A stretch of DNA of 64,000 nt from contig DAINSK010000006.1 in the NCBI GenBank assembly GCA_036741355.1, positions 45,698 through 109,697 on the forward strand, in the 5' to 3' direction. Source of the DNA: JBBRGK01 sp036741355. GTDB lineage: Bacteria; Chloroflexota; Dehalococcoidia; CAUJGQ01. Of the stretch, positions 33,257 through 42,434 are shown piece by piece. The notes under the pieces are model-generated. The model did not search any database and had not been told where the DNA came from. It was given only the letters and a program-made list of their open reading frames with translations. The stretch's first letter is position 1. Every line of letters starts with the position of its first letter. The position numbers and the translations under genes are program-made.

Positions 33257-35043
33257 ACACCTGGCGCCTCGCATGGCGGCTGACGCGATTCTATCCCTGG
33301 CTGTTCGCCGCCAGTGTCGCCACCTGGTTTCTGTTCTACTCCATCCCGCTTCTGACCGGGCTGGTGACGCGCGCCTTCTTTGACGCGCTGACCGGCAACG
33401 GCCAGGCGGGCCTGAGCGTGTGGGCGATAGTCGCCCTGTACGCGGGCGTCGAAGCGGCCCGCATCGCCACGTTTTGCGGCGCTGTGCTGACCTGGAACAC
33501 CTATTGGCCGACCGCCGAAACGCTGCTGCGCAAGAACCTGCTCGGGTGGATCGTCCAGGGACCCGGTGCAAGGGTGCTGCCCGATTCGACGGGCGAAGCC
33601 GTCAGCCGCTTCCGCGAGGACGTCGAAGAGCTAATGAACTTCATCGATACCTGGCTCGACCTTGGCGGGGAGCTGATCTTCGCCGTCGTCGCGCTTGTGA
33701 TCATGGCGCGCATCAGCCTGCTGATCACGGTCGTGGTCTCGCTGCCGTTGATGTTGACGGTGCTAGCCACGCGCGTGCTGACGGCGCGCATCAAGGGCTA
33801 TCGGCGGGACTTCCGGCGCACGACCGGCGACGTGACCGGTTTCGTCGGCGAGATGTTCGGCGCCGTGCAGGCCATCAAAGTGGCGTCCGCCGAATCCCGT
33901 GTGGTCCGCCGCTTCGCGGAGCTTTGCGAGGTGCGCGGCGCCGCGGCGGTCAAAGATCGGCTATGTACCGAGCTACTGCAGTCGTTCAACCTGAACACGG
34001 CAAACCTGGCGGTCGGGGCGATCCTGCTGCTGGCGGCGCAGTCCATGCGATCGGGTAGCTTCACGATCGGCGACTTTACGCTCTTCGTCGGCTACCTTGC
34101 CTCCCTGTCGCAGGTGCCGCGCTGGGCGGGCTGGTTGCTCGCCCGCCAGAAACAGGCCGGAGTGTCGATCGAGCGCATGGGGCGGCTGCTCGAAGGCGCC
34201 GGAGACGGCGCGCTGGTGGAACACGGCCCCATCTACCTGCGCGGCGCGTACCCGGAGCTGCAAAACGCCGTCCCGACCGCGGACAGCCGGCTGGACTCAC
34301 TGGAGGTTCGAGGGCTGACGTACCGCTACCCCAAAAGCGGACGCGGCATCGATCAGATCGACTTCAGCCTTCCGCGCGGCTCGTTTACCGTCGTCACCGG
34401 TCGCATCGGCTCCGGCAAGACGACGCTGCTGCGGGTGCTCCTCGGCCTTCTATCCAGGGATGCGGGAGAGATTTGCTGGAACGGCCGGCCGGTGACCGAC
34501 CCGGCGGCGTTCCTGGTGCCGCCGCGCTGTGCGTACACTGCGCAGGCGCCCCGCCTCTTCAGCGAGACCTTGCGTGACAACATCCTCATGGGGCTATCGG
34601 AAGACGCACTCGACCTGCCGCTCGCCCTGCGGCTTGCGGTACTGGAACCCGACGTCGCCGCCATGGACGCCGGTCTGGATACGGTCGTGGGCCCAAGAGG
34701 AGTACGGCTGTCGGGTGGGCAGGTGCAGCGCGCGGCGGCGGCCCGCATGTTTGTGCGAGAGTCCGAGCTGCTGGTATTCGACGACCTCTCCAGCGCCCTG
34801 GACGTGGACACCGAGCAGACGCTCTGGAACCGGCTGTTCCAGGCGCGGGAAGCGACTTGCCTGGTCGTCTCGCACCGCCGCGCGGCGCTGCGCCGCGCCG
34901 ACCAGATCATCGTCATGAACGAGGGCCGCGTCGAGGCAATCGGAACGCTCGCCGCATTGCTGCAGCAAAGCGACGAGCTGCGCCGCCTCTGGCACGGCGA
35001 GACCGCAGCAGATGAGCGTGGCAGCGCGGTGCTGAGCGGGTAA
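33253..35043 (+). CDS. Heterodimeric ABC exporter, subunit 2 (type IV fold)
   Basis: 596 residues from a TTG overlapping the upstream stop by 4 bases, with GGAGG 8 bases before. Six helices, then a nucleotide-binding domain with Walker A GRIGSGKTT, consensus signature LSGGQVQRAA, and Walker B LLVFDDLSSALD in which Asp replaces the catalytic Glu. This is complementary to subunit 1: the dimer would have one active and one degenerate ATP site, as in known asymmetric exporters of the BmrCD/TM287-288 kind. Confidence 0.92.
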   Translation: MNTWRLAWRLTRFYPWLFAASVATWFLFYSIPLLTGLVTRAFFDALTGNGQAGLSVWAIVALYAGVEAARIATFCGAVLTWNTYWPTAETLLRKNLLGWIVQGPGARVLPDSTGEAVSRFREDVEELMNFIDTWLDLGGELIFAVVALVIMARISLLITVVVSLPLMLTVLATRVLTARIKGYRRDFRRTTGDVTGFVGEMFGAVQAIKVASAESRVVRRFAELCEVRGAAAVKDRLCTELLQSFNLNTANLAVGAILLLAAQSMRSGSFTIGDFTLFVGYLASLSQVPRWAGWLLARQKQAGVSIERMGRLLEGAGDGALVEHGPIYLRGAYPELQNAVPTADSRLDSLEVRGLTYRYPKSGRGIDQIDFSLPRGSFTVVTGRIGSGKTTLLRVLLGLLSRDAGEICWNGRPVTDPAAFLVPPRCAYTAQAPRLFSETLRDNILMGLSEDALDLPLALRLAVLEPDVAAMDAGLDTVVGPRGVRLSGGQVQRAAAARMFVRESELLVFDDLSSALDVDTEQTLWNRLFQAREATCLVVSHRRAALRRADQIIVMNEGRVEAIGTLAALLQQSDELRRLWHGETAADERGSAVLSG

Positions 35044-35183
35044 TGATCGGCAGTTCTTGCGTCGTGACGGCTCACTCGGAGCGTCCGGAATGCCGGAACC
35101 AAAGCAAGAATTTGTCGGCGGCATCCTTTACGTGGTATCCCGGTAAGACTAGTCGTGACTGTGACGTGTAGAAAAGGAGCCAA

Positions 35184-36086
35184 ATGACAGAGCCATTCGA
35201 GATCGTCTTTCTTGGTACGGGCAGCCCGCTGCCGAGCGCCGACCGCTGTGGCGCCGGGAACGTCGTGGTGGCCGGCGGTGTCCCCGTGCTGGTCGACTGC
35301 GGCTGGGGCGCCGCGCGCCGGCTTATCCCCTCCGGCGTGCGCCCGGGGACGATCGACACCGCGTTGTTCACCCACATGCACACCGACCACATCACCGACT
35401 TCCCGGACTTTCTCTTCCTGCGCTGGACGGGCGGGGCAACCCGGCCGCTGCGGGTATTCGGGCCGGAGGGCACGCGCGAAATGGTCGAAGGATTTCTGAT
35501 GGCGCTCCGCCGCGACATCGGATTCCGGCTTGCGCACCACGGCGACAGGTTGCATCCCGACGGCATCAAGGCGGACGTCGTCGAGGTTCCCGCGAAGAAA
35601 TCGGCGGAGCGCTTCCTCGACCTCGGCGGTCTCTGCGTCGAGAGCTTCGAGGTGGACCACTTCCCGGTAGTGCCGGCGTTTGGCTACCGCTTTAGCTTCG
35701 ACGGCCGTTCGGTCGTGCTTTCCGGCGATACGTCGTTCTGTCACTCGCTGCTGGCGGCCTCACAGGGCGCCGACATGCTCGTTTGCGAGGCGCTGAACCT
35801 GCCGATGCTCAAACAGCGGATCGCGGGTCTGCGGTCGATGGGCATGAAGCGCGAGGCGGAACTGTTCGACGACATCCCCAGTTATCACATCGCCACCACG
35901 GAGGTCGCCTGCCTGGCGCGCGACGCTGGAGTCGGCGAGTTGGTCCTCTCGCACATCATTCCACCCATTTCGAATGACGCGGCCCAGGTCAACGCGTTCA
36001 TGAGCGGCATGGACGATACCTACCGTGGCAGCATCCGCGTCGCCCGCGACATGCAGCGGATTCCAGTCAAGAAGCAGGAAGGCTAA
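35184..36086 (+). CDS. Metallo-beta-lactamase-fold hydrolase, RNase Z-like
   Basis: 300 residues with AGGAG before the ATG. The metal site is complete: HMHTDHITD, His in VDHFPVVPAFGY, Asp in LSGDTSF and the distal His in LVLSHIIP. The start FLGTGSPLPSADRCGAGNVVV resembles RNase Z and arylsulfatase-type MBL enzymes. The absence of the long exosite makes a tRNA 3'-processing role doubtful, so a small-molecule hydrolase is as likely. It is coupled to a DinB-like gene by a 1-base overlap. Confidence 0.88.
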   Translation: MTEPFEIVFLGTGSPLPSADRCGAGNVVVAGGVPVLVDCGWGAARRLIPSGVRPGTIDTALFTHMHTDHITDFPDFLFLRWTGGATRPLRVFGPEGTREMVEGFLMALRRDIGFRLAHHGDRLHPDGIKADVVEVPAKKSAERFLDLGGLCVESFEVDHFPVVPAFGYRFSFDGRSVVLSGDTSFCHSLLAASQGADMLVCEALNLPMLKQRIAGLRSMGMKREAELFDDIPSYHIATTEVACLARDAGVGELVLSHIIPPISNDAAQVNAFMSGMDDTYRGSIRVARDMQRIPVKKQEG

Positions 36087-36664
36087 TGGCTGATACCAAC
36101 ATGTTCATCCAATCGCTGTGCAACCGCATCCGCGCCATGAACATCCTGTGGGAGCGGGCGATCAGCGACATGTCTCTAGAGCAGGTCAACCACCACGAGC
36201 GCGATGGGGTGCTGCCGATCGCGTTCAGCTTTAGCCACTTCATGCGGGGGCAGGATCGGTCGGTGAGCCGCGTGTTCCTCGGCGAGTCACCGCTCTGGGA
36301 AAGCGGCGGCTGGGCGACGAAGGTCGGCGTCACCGTGAACGCGTTCGGCCGCGAGGAAAGCGTCGAGGAGATGCAGCAACTGCGCTTCGGCGACCTCAGC
36401 GCGTGGAAGCTGTTCCAGGAGCAGGTCCTGGAGCGCACGGCCAGGGCGCTGGAGACGATCACGGCCCCGATGCTCGCCGAGGTGGTCATGCCCCAGCTAC
36501 CGCCCAGTATGCAGAACACTTACTGCGGTATCGTGGTTGGGCCGGGCAACCCGATCCGCAAGCTGGAAGTGCTGGAGTGCTTCGTCTACCAGCACGGCCT
36601 CCGTCATATGGGCGAAGTCGAGCATGGTCGGGCGCTGGTTGGGCTTCGCGGTATGACCAGCTAG
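36086..36664 (+). CDS. DinB-like four-helix protein
   Basis: 192 residues. Its ATG overlaps the stop of the MBL gene. Helical bundle pattern with His residues at DinB-like positions (FSFSHFMRGQD, YQHGLRHMGEVEHGRALVGL). DinB-superfamily proteins bind a divalent metal and often act as thiol-dependent transferases or have no known activity. The coupling suggests it serves the MBL hydrolase. Assignment rests on motif shape only. Confidence 0.65.
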   Translation: MADTNMFIQSLCNRIRAMNILWERAISDMSLEQVNHHERDGVLPIAFSFSHFMRGQDRSVSRVFLGESPLWESGGWATKVGVTVNAFGREESVEEMQQLRFGDLSAWKLFQEQVLERTARALETITAPMLAEVVMPQLPPSMQNTYCGIVVGPGNPIRKLEVLECFVYQHGLRHMGEVEHGRALVGLRGMTS

Positions 36665-36783
36665 CGCGAGGCGTCACGCTACCAATTACACCGCCCGACC
36701 AATCGCCGGCCCGGATCGCCCGCCGCCCGACCAATGCCCGACCCCGCGCCGGTGGATGATAACGACCTTTCGATCAAGCCTGC

Positions 36784-38427
36784 TCAAAGGCTGCTGACCG
36801 CCTGGCCGGATAGTGCCCTTCCAGGCAGAGCCCCGGTATAGCTGCCGCCGAGGATCGCGGGGCTCCCGTTAACGATCACGTCGCTAACCCCGGTGCAGTA
36901 CTGGTGCGGATTGGCGTATGTAGCGCGGTCCGAGACCGTGGCAGCGTCGAATACGACGATGTCGGCAAAATAGCCCGGCTCCAGGCGCCCGCGACCTTTG
37001 AGTCCCAGATTGTCCGCCGGCAGCCGGGACATGCGGCGGATCGCCTCGGGCAGTGTGACGGCGCGCTCTTCTCTCACGTACTTGCCGAGCATCCGCGCGA
37101 AGTTGCCGTAGGCGCGTGGGTGCGTGGCACGGGTCAGAAACACGCCCTCCGTCGCCATCGACGAGGCATCCGAGCCCAACGATACCCACGGCTGTCGCAA
37201 ACCGAGCGTGACGTTCGCCTCCGACATCATGAAATATGCCGTGCCGATGCGGGACTGGTCACGCTGCACCAGGTTCATGATCGTGTCGATGGGATGCGTA
37301 CCTTCGATCTCCGCGACCTCGGCCAGCGTCTTGCCCTGGTATTTGCGCAGGTCGGGATTACGCGTCTGCAGGATGAGAATATTTTCGGGTGTCCCCGACG
37401 ACACATAAAAATTCTCCCAGCCATCGCGACTGGATTCGATCGTGCTGCGGATATCGCGCCGCACCGCCGGATCGGCCAACCGTTCGATCAGCTTTCCCTG
37501 GCCGCCTTCGTGGAACCACGGCGGGATGCAGTTCGAAAGTCCCGTCGCCCCGGCCGTGTACGTGTACATGTCGGCTGTAATCGGATGCCCCGCGGCCCTG
37601 GCGTCGTCGATACGGTCGATCGCGCGTGCCATGAGCGGCCAGGCGTCCTTGCCCGACGCTTTCAGGTGATATATCTCCGCCGGCACTTCGGCTTCGCGAC
37701 TGATGCGAATCAACTCCTCGATACCGCCGCTCAGCAGCTCCATCCCCTCGTTGCGAATATGGGAGATGTACTTACCCCGGTAGGGCGCCACCGCGCGGCA
37801 CATCTCGATCAGCTCTTCCGTACTCGCGAAGAATGCCGGCGGATACACCAACGACGAGCCGATACCCAGCGCCCCGGACGACATCTCGTCGCGGATCAGT
37901 CCCCGTACGGTATCCATCTCGGCCGCCGTCAGGGCTCGGTTCTCGTGCCCGGCGACGTAGAGCCGCAATGTAGTGGCGCCAATATACGAGGCGACGTTCT
38001 GGCTGATTCCCTTGTCCTGGACGTAGCGCAGGTACTCGGCAAGCGATGACCACTCCACGGTGTAGGACAGCGCCGGATCGACGCTCTGCTGGCGCCGCCG
38101 CCCGTCCTCGGTGAACGGGCCCATCGAATGGCCTTCGCCGAAGATCTGTGTCGTCACGCCCTGGGTGAGCTCGCCCAGCGAGCGGCCGTCGTGGAGCATC
38201 GTCAGGTACGAATGGCTCAGCATATTAATGAAGCCGGGCGCAACGGCCATACCGGCGGCGTCAATCTCCGTTCCGGCGCGGGCGCCCGCAAGCGCGCCAA
38301 TCGCGGCGATGCGATCGCCGGATACGGCGACGTCCGCCACATACGGCTCGCCGCCGCTGCCGTCGTAGACCGTGCCGCCGCGAATGATGAGGTCGAAGTA
38401 GCGCTCGGGGGCGCCGGCATCGCTCAT
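36784..38427 (-). CDS. D-aminoacylase / N-acyl-D-amino-acid deacylase-type amidohydrolase
   Basis: 547 residues, full amidohydrolase architecture: beta-sandwich halves (DLIIRGGTVYDGSGG at the start; LEPGYFADIVVFD at the end) around a TIM barrel. Metal-binding His residues are visible in YISHIRNEG and IYHLKASG. The usual N-terminal HxH motif is altered to GFINMLSHS and the region expected to hold the bridging Cys reads QIFGEGHS, so metal coordination differs from typical D-aminoacylase. The physiological substrate is uncertain. Convergent with the DinB-like gene. Confidence 0.85.
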   Translation of the reverse strand: MSDAGAPERYFDLIIRGGTVYDGSGGEPYVADVAVSGDRIAAIGALAGARAGTEIDAAGMAVAPGFINMLSHSYLTMLHDGRSLGELTQGVTTQIFGEGHSMGPFTEDGRRRQQSVDPALSYTVEWSSLAEYLRYVQDKGISQNVASYIGATTLRLYVAGHENRALTAAEMDTVRGLIRDEMSSGALGIGSSLVYPPAFFASTEELIEMCRAVAPYRGKYISHIRNEGMELLSGGIEELIRISREAEVPAEIYHLKASGKDAWPLMARAIDRIDDARAAGHPITADMYTYTAGATGLSNCIPPWFHEGGQGKLIERLADPAVRRDIRSTIESSRDGWENFYVSSGTPENILILQTRNPDLRKYQGKTLAEVAEIEGTHPIDTIMNLVQRDQSRIGTAYFMMSEANVTLGLRQPWVSLGSDASSMATEGVFLTRATHPRAYGNFARMLGKYVREERAVTLPEAIRRMSRLPADNLGLKGRGRLEPGYFADIVVFDAATVSDRATYANPHQYCTGVSDVIVNGSPAILGGSYTGALPGRALSGQAVSSL

Positions 38428-38642
38428 GCTCAGCCCTCTGCCGCTGGATTTGCGATCACCAGACTACACCACTACACACCCGCTGGAACGCGGTCAGTAC
38501 CGCGGTGATGGAGCGGAAACCTTATCCCTTTCTTTACGCCTGAGTGATTGTGCGTCGTGTGCTGATATCCCATAGTGGGACGTTACCAGCCTCCGCGGCG
38601 TGCTGTCGCGCGAGCCGGCACATTACACGGAGGATCCCAGCA

Positions 38643-39494
38643 ATGCACAAACCCCTCGTTCGCTCTAGTCTCGCCCTGGCAGTCATTGCGATGGTTGCCG
38701 TCCTCGGTCTGCAGCGTGGCGGAACGGCGTTGGCCGGCGCGCCCGGCCGTCCGGCGGTCACGCTCACCATCACCGACTCCAGCTTGAGCATCCCCGCCAC
38801 GGTCCCGGCCGGCTACACGGCGATCACGATCGTCAACAACGGCACGACGCCGCACGATGCGAGCTTCGTCCGCGTCAATCCCGGCGTCACCATCCAACAA
38901 CTCATCGCCGCCGCCAACAACAGCCAGGACGTAGCAGGCTTCGTCGCGTTCCTGAAGGTTGCCCAGTTCTACGGCGGCGTGTCGGGGGTCGAGCCGGGTA
39001 CGAGCAACCAGCTGGTCCTCAACCTCACACCCGGCACCTACGGTGTGGCCGACCCAGAACACTTCGACGCGGGCCTGTTCGCGAGCTTCACCGTGGCCGG
39101 CCCGGCCAGTGACGTGGCGCCGCCGCTCGCCGATGCGACCATCACCCAGCGCGATTTCGCCTTCGACGCGCCGGACACCATCGCGGCCGGCACCCGGACG
39201 CTGGAGGTACGCAACATCGGCGCCCAGTCGCACGAGCTGCATCTCGCTAAGCTCGACCCCGGCCATACGCTGCAGGACGTGCTTGAGGCGGTCCAGCAGA
39301 GCGGACCCGACACGCCGCCGCCCCCGTGGGCGCACGATGTCACCAGCGTCGACGGCCAGGGGCCGGGGCTGACGCAATGGGTCACGCTGAACCTCACTCC
39401 CGGCACCTACGCCATGCTCTGCTTCATGCCCGATGTGAACACCGGTATGCCCCATGCGCTCGAGGGCATGGTCGGAACCTTCGCCGTGCGGTAG
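38643..39494 (+). CDS. Secreted two-domain cupredoxin-like protein
   Basis: 283 residues from the ATG at 38643, with GGAGG 9 bases upstream and a signal peptide (LALAVIAMVAVLGLQRGG). Two tandem beta-sandwich repeats follow: ~35-155 and ~160-283, sharing the pattern TPHDASF/QSHELHL and LNLTPGTY. The second domain has a possible type-1 copper set (His in SHELHL, Cys in LCF, His and Met in MPHALEGM). The first lacks the Cys. It may be an extracytoplasmic electron carrier or metal binder; this is inference. Confidence 0.75.
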   Translation: MHKPLVRSSLALAVIAMVAVLGLQRGGTALAGAPGRPAVTLTITDSSLSIPATVPAGYTAITIVNNGTTPHDASFVRVNPGVTIQQLIAAANNSQDVAGFVAFLKVAQFYGGVSGVEPGTSNQLVLNLTPGTYGVADPEHFDAGLFASFTVAGPASDVAPPLADATITQRDFAFDAPDTIAAGTRTLEVRNIGAQSHELHLAKLDPGHTLQDVLEAVQQSGPDTPPPPWAHDVTSVDGQGPGLTQWVTLNLTPGTYAMLCFMPDVNTGMPHALEGMVGTFAVR

Positions 39495-39613
39495 CAGCCG
39501 GTCCTACAGGTGGGGGTTGGCGTAGATCACCTTCCAGGAATCGTGCCCGGCCCCGGGTTAGAGAGTGAAGGCTACGTTGCGGTCGAACAGAGGATCCGGC
39601 TGTGACACTGACC

Positions 39614-40101
39614 CTAACCGAACAGCTGCGCCGCGGGCAGCACCACATCCTGGAAGGCGCCCGGCGACAGCGTGCCGCGGCGCCTCACCGTCGTAATCTG
39701 CTCGTAGCTCTCTCCGACCGGCTGCCGGTGGACCAGGACGCGCTTGCCGCCGAGGTCAAAGATCCAGGCCTCCGGGATGCCCGCTCTGGCGTAGAGCGGC
39801 AGCTTGACGTGGCGGTCGTAGCGCAGCGTGGTGTCCGAGACCTCGATCAGCAGCAGCACGTACTTGGGTTCTCCAACTGGACAACGAACCACTTCGCGAG
39901 ATCGTTAACACTGCCCGCGTGCCGGCTGCCGATTGGCGCCATCTGGATGATCTCTCCCTCTACCAGCTCGACGCGCTCGTCTGGCTGCAGGATGCCGGCG
40001 TCCGTCAGGCGGTAGTACTCGTCGACGCTGAAGCGCCGCCGCGACGGAAGCTCCGCCTGTTCGTCCCCCTTTGGACGCCGTGCGATCGCGATGTTGGCCA
40101 T
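39614..40101 (-). pseudogene. Uma2-family (DUF820) endonuclease-like gene, broken
   Basis: The N-terminal half starts at an ATG at 40101 (MANIAIARRPKGDEQ, FSVDEYYRLTDAGIL, ERVELVEGEII) and the C-terminal half follows in another frame (YVLLLIEVSDTTLRYDR, LPLYARAGIPEAWIFDL). Between them about 40 family residues holding part of the PD-(D/E)XK site are absent and the frame changes. The gene is therefore inactivated by a deletion plus frameshift. Uma2 genes are common, mobile and of unclear function in Cyanobacteria and Chloroflexota. Confidence 0.8.
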
Positions 40102-40249
40102 GCCTGGCCTCCTCGACTGCCTCCAGTATGCGCCCCCGCTCCCAGCCCGAAAGGCAGAGCGCACCCGCACGGGCCGCGCACACGTTGGCTATGATGCGCC
40201 CACGAAAAGCATCTTTGTCATGGAACCGCCGGGGGAGCGGCCTGCGGTT

Positions 40250-42424
40250 TCATTCCTCGACCAGATTCTCGATGACATCCGGATCGTACCTATCGAGTAG
40301 TATGAGCTCCTCGTCCATTTCCGAGTCACGCAGCGCGGCCTGTACCTGGGCGCAGGCACCGACCACGTATAGGTCATCGTCGAGGTCGAGCTTCTGTCGG
40401 GCGAAGCTGATCGCCCGCAAACCGGCCGGCGAGAGGTAGGTCAGGTTCTCGGCCATCAGCACCACCCGTCTGGGTTGGAGCTCAGGCAGCCGCGCCATTT
40501 CGGCGCGGAAGACCGGTACCGCGCGGGAATCCAGCGCACCGTTGAGCGTCACCTTCACGATCCCGCCGTGCTTTTCGATCGCGGCATGGAAGTGCTCCTG
40601 TCCCGCATCGGGCGCGAGCTGGACGCGCACGCGTAACGGCTCTTGCGACACCGGCAGCCTGACCGTAAGCCGTTCGGCGTCAAAATCGGTGTAGGGCTGG
40701 TCATTGATCCAAACCGCTCCGATACGCACGCTCCCCGCGGGGAGCAGGTCCGGTGCCACGCGCAGCAGGTTGTCGGGAAAGCCGCCGGGCTTTGGCTTGA
40801 AGTAGAGATCGAGTGGTTGCTTGGTGATCAGGAGGTTCGTGTATGTCGCAGCCAGATAACACAGCTCGAAGGAGTGATAGCCACTCATGGAATGGCTGCC
40901 CTTCATCCGCTCGTTGCCGAGCAGGTAAGGCAGGCCGTTGGCGAGCACGTTGAAGTACACGCCACCTGAGTCGTGGTCCGGAAACCAGGCGTTGTAGAAC
41001 GCGGCCGACTCGCGCGCCAGTTGCAGATACTCGGGCTTGTTGAGCGTGCCGGCGAGGATCAGGAAAGCAAGCACGGCCTGTTCCTGTTGCCACCAGGCTT
41101 TACGATCGTGCCATACGTGGCGGTGATCTTCCTCATCGGGGGCCAGCTCGCGCTCCATAACGTCGTACCAGCCACCGCGCTGGAGGTCGCTCCCTACCGG
41201 CGGCATGATTTCGGCGATCTTTTCGGCGAAGCGTACGTAGCTCTCGTCGGGTCGCAGGGAATGCATCCGCATCAGGTTCCAGGCGATCTTCAGGTTGTGG
41301 CCGACGACACCCCGGTTTTGCTGCCAGCTCCACTCCTTGTCGTGTGACCAGTCTTCGAAGAACTTCTCCTGCACGAAGGGGCTGTGCTCGTAATCCTGAA
41401 AATGCGCGACGATCGTGTCGAACATCTCCGTCAGGAGGCGCGAGTAGCGCTGGTCCCCGGTTGCCAGATAGGCATTGATCAAATACGCGGGGGCGTGGTC
41501 ACCCACCGAGTTCCAGTTCTTGCGGGCGCGATCCTGGCCGAGAGACTCCGCCCGCGGGTCGAAGGTCACCGGATCGAGGTGAGAGAAAAAGCCGCCGTTG
41601 TCGCGGTCGCGGAAGTACCGTTCGAAGAACGTGACCGTCATCTCGATGTCGCGGGCGATGACCGGGTCACCGGTGATGCGATACGTCTGCGTCGGCCCAG
41701 CCAGCGCGTAGATCTGCTCGTAGGCCGGGATGGCATCGTAGTCATCGCCGGACTCTGACGCCAACACTTTCCGCTCGTGGCGCCCGGATAGTTCTACCGC
41801 GTGGTACCAGTAGCAGATCCCTTCACCATCATCCTTCCAGCGCAGGTGCTCACGCAGGTATTCGGTTCCCTTTTCGGCCACCTCGAGGTACTCGTCATTG
41901 CCGGTGAGCAGATAGGCCGAGGCAAAGCCATAAACCATGCGCGAGATCGTGTCGGTCTCCTGGCGGATGTTGGAACCGAGCTTGTCGCCATACAGCGACA
42001 GCAGTGTGCTGTACTCGCGATAGTGGATCTGACCGTCGGGAAACTGGGCATGATAGTAGAATGCCGCGAGTAGCCGGATCTGCTGGATCCACCAGTCTTT
42101 CTCTTCAGGCCGGAACTCGTCCGCCTCACGGCCGACAAACACGAGGTGCTTGGCGTCAAAGACATAGCCGTCGCCCTGCGGATAGAAGATCCCATAGACG
42201 AAGAGGTAGCGCCCGGGCTCGAGCATCGCGCGCATACGCCCGGTGCAATCGATGTAGGCCTCGCCCAGGTTGCGCATCAGTTCAGCGGCAGCGGCTGCGG
42301 TCAGGTGCACCCGAAACTCGCGCCCACCGTGGGTACGAATGCCAAAGCTATCGGCCTCCGCATCAAAGCTGGTGACGTAGCCCGCAATCAGATCGGAGAA
42401 CGAAAACCGCATGTTTTCCGCCAC
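40250..42424 (-). CDS. N-acylglucosamine 2-epimerase-like (AGE) protein fused to a STAS domain
   Basis: 724 residues from a GTG at 42424 (AAAGGGG upstream, right after the glgX stop); an ATG further up would overlap glgX. Residues ~1-95 form a small unassigned beta-rich domain (FSFSDLIAGYVTSFD). Residues ~100-540 are an alpha/alpha-barrel of the AGE superfamily (ETDTISRMVYGFASAYLLTG, NSVGDHAPAYLINAYL, GHNLKIAWNLMRMHSL, KAWWQQEQAVLAFL). The last ~100 residues resemble a STAS/anti-anti-sigma domain (VTLNGALDSRAVPVF, LTYLSPAGLRAISFARQ). AGE enzymes isomerise sugars; the STAS module suggests partner regulation. Confidence 0.8.
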   Translation of the reverse strand: MAENMRFSFSDLIAGYVTSFDAEADSFGIRTHGGREFRVHLTAAAAAELMRNLGEAYIDCTGRMRAMLEPGRYLFVYGIFYPQGDGYVFDAKHLVFVGREADEFRPEEKDWWIQQIRLLAAFYYHAQFPDGQIHYREYSTLLSLYGDKLGSNIRQETDTISRMVYGFASAYLLTGNDEYLEVAEKGTEYLREHLRWKDDGEGICYWYHAVELSGRHERKVLASESGDDYDAIPAYEQIYALAGPTQTYRITGDPVIARDIEMTVTFFERYFRDRDNGGFFSHLDPVTFDPRAESLGQDRARKNWNSVGDHAPAYLINAYLATGDQRYSRLLTEMFDTIVAHFQDYEHSPFVQEKFFEDWSHDKEWSWQQNRGVVGHNLKIAWNLMRMHSLRPDESYVRFAEKIAEIMPPVGSDLQRGGWYDVMERELAPDEEDHRHVWHDRKAWWQQEQAVLAFLILAGTLNKPEYLQLARESAAFYNAWFPDHDSGGVYFNVLANGLPYLLGNERMKGSHSMSGYHSFELCYLAATYTNLLITKQPLDLYFKPKPGGFPDNLLRVAPDLLPAGSVRIGAVWINDQPYTDFDAERLTVRLPVSQEPLRVRVQLAPDAGQEHFHAAIEKHGGIVKVTLNGALDSRAVPVFRAEMARLPELQPRRVVLMAENLTYLSPAGLRAISFARQKLDLDDDLYVVGACAQVQAALRDSEMDEELILLDRYDPDVIENLVEE

Positions 42425-42434
42425 GATGTCCCCT

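Noticed and set aside
36904..38049. 381-codon plus-strand ORF
   Set aside because: Antisense to the D-aminoacylase-type gene; no ribosome-binding site and no protein-like motifs.
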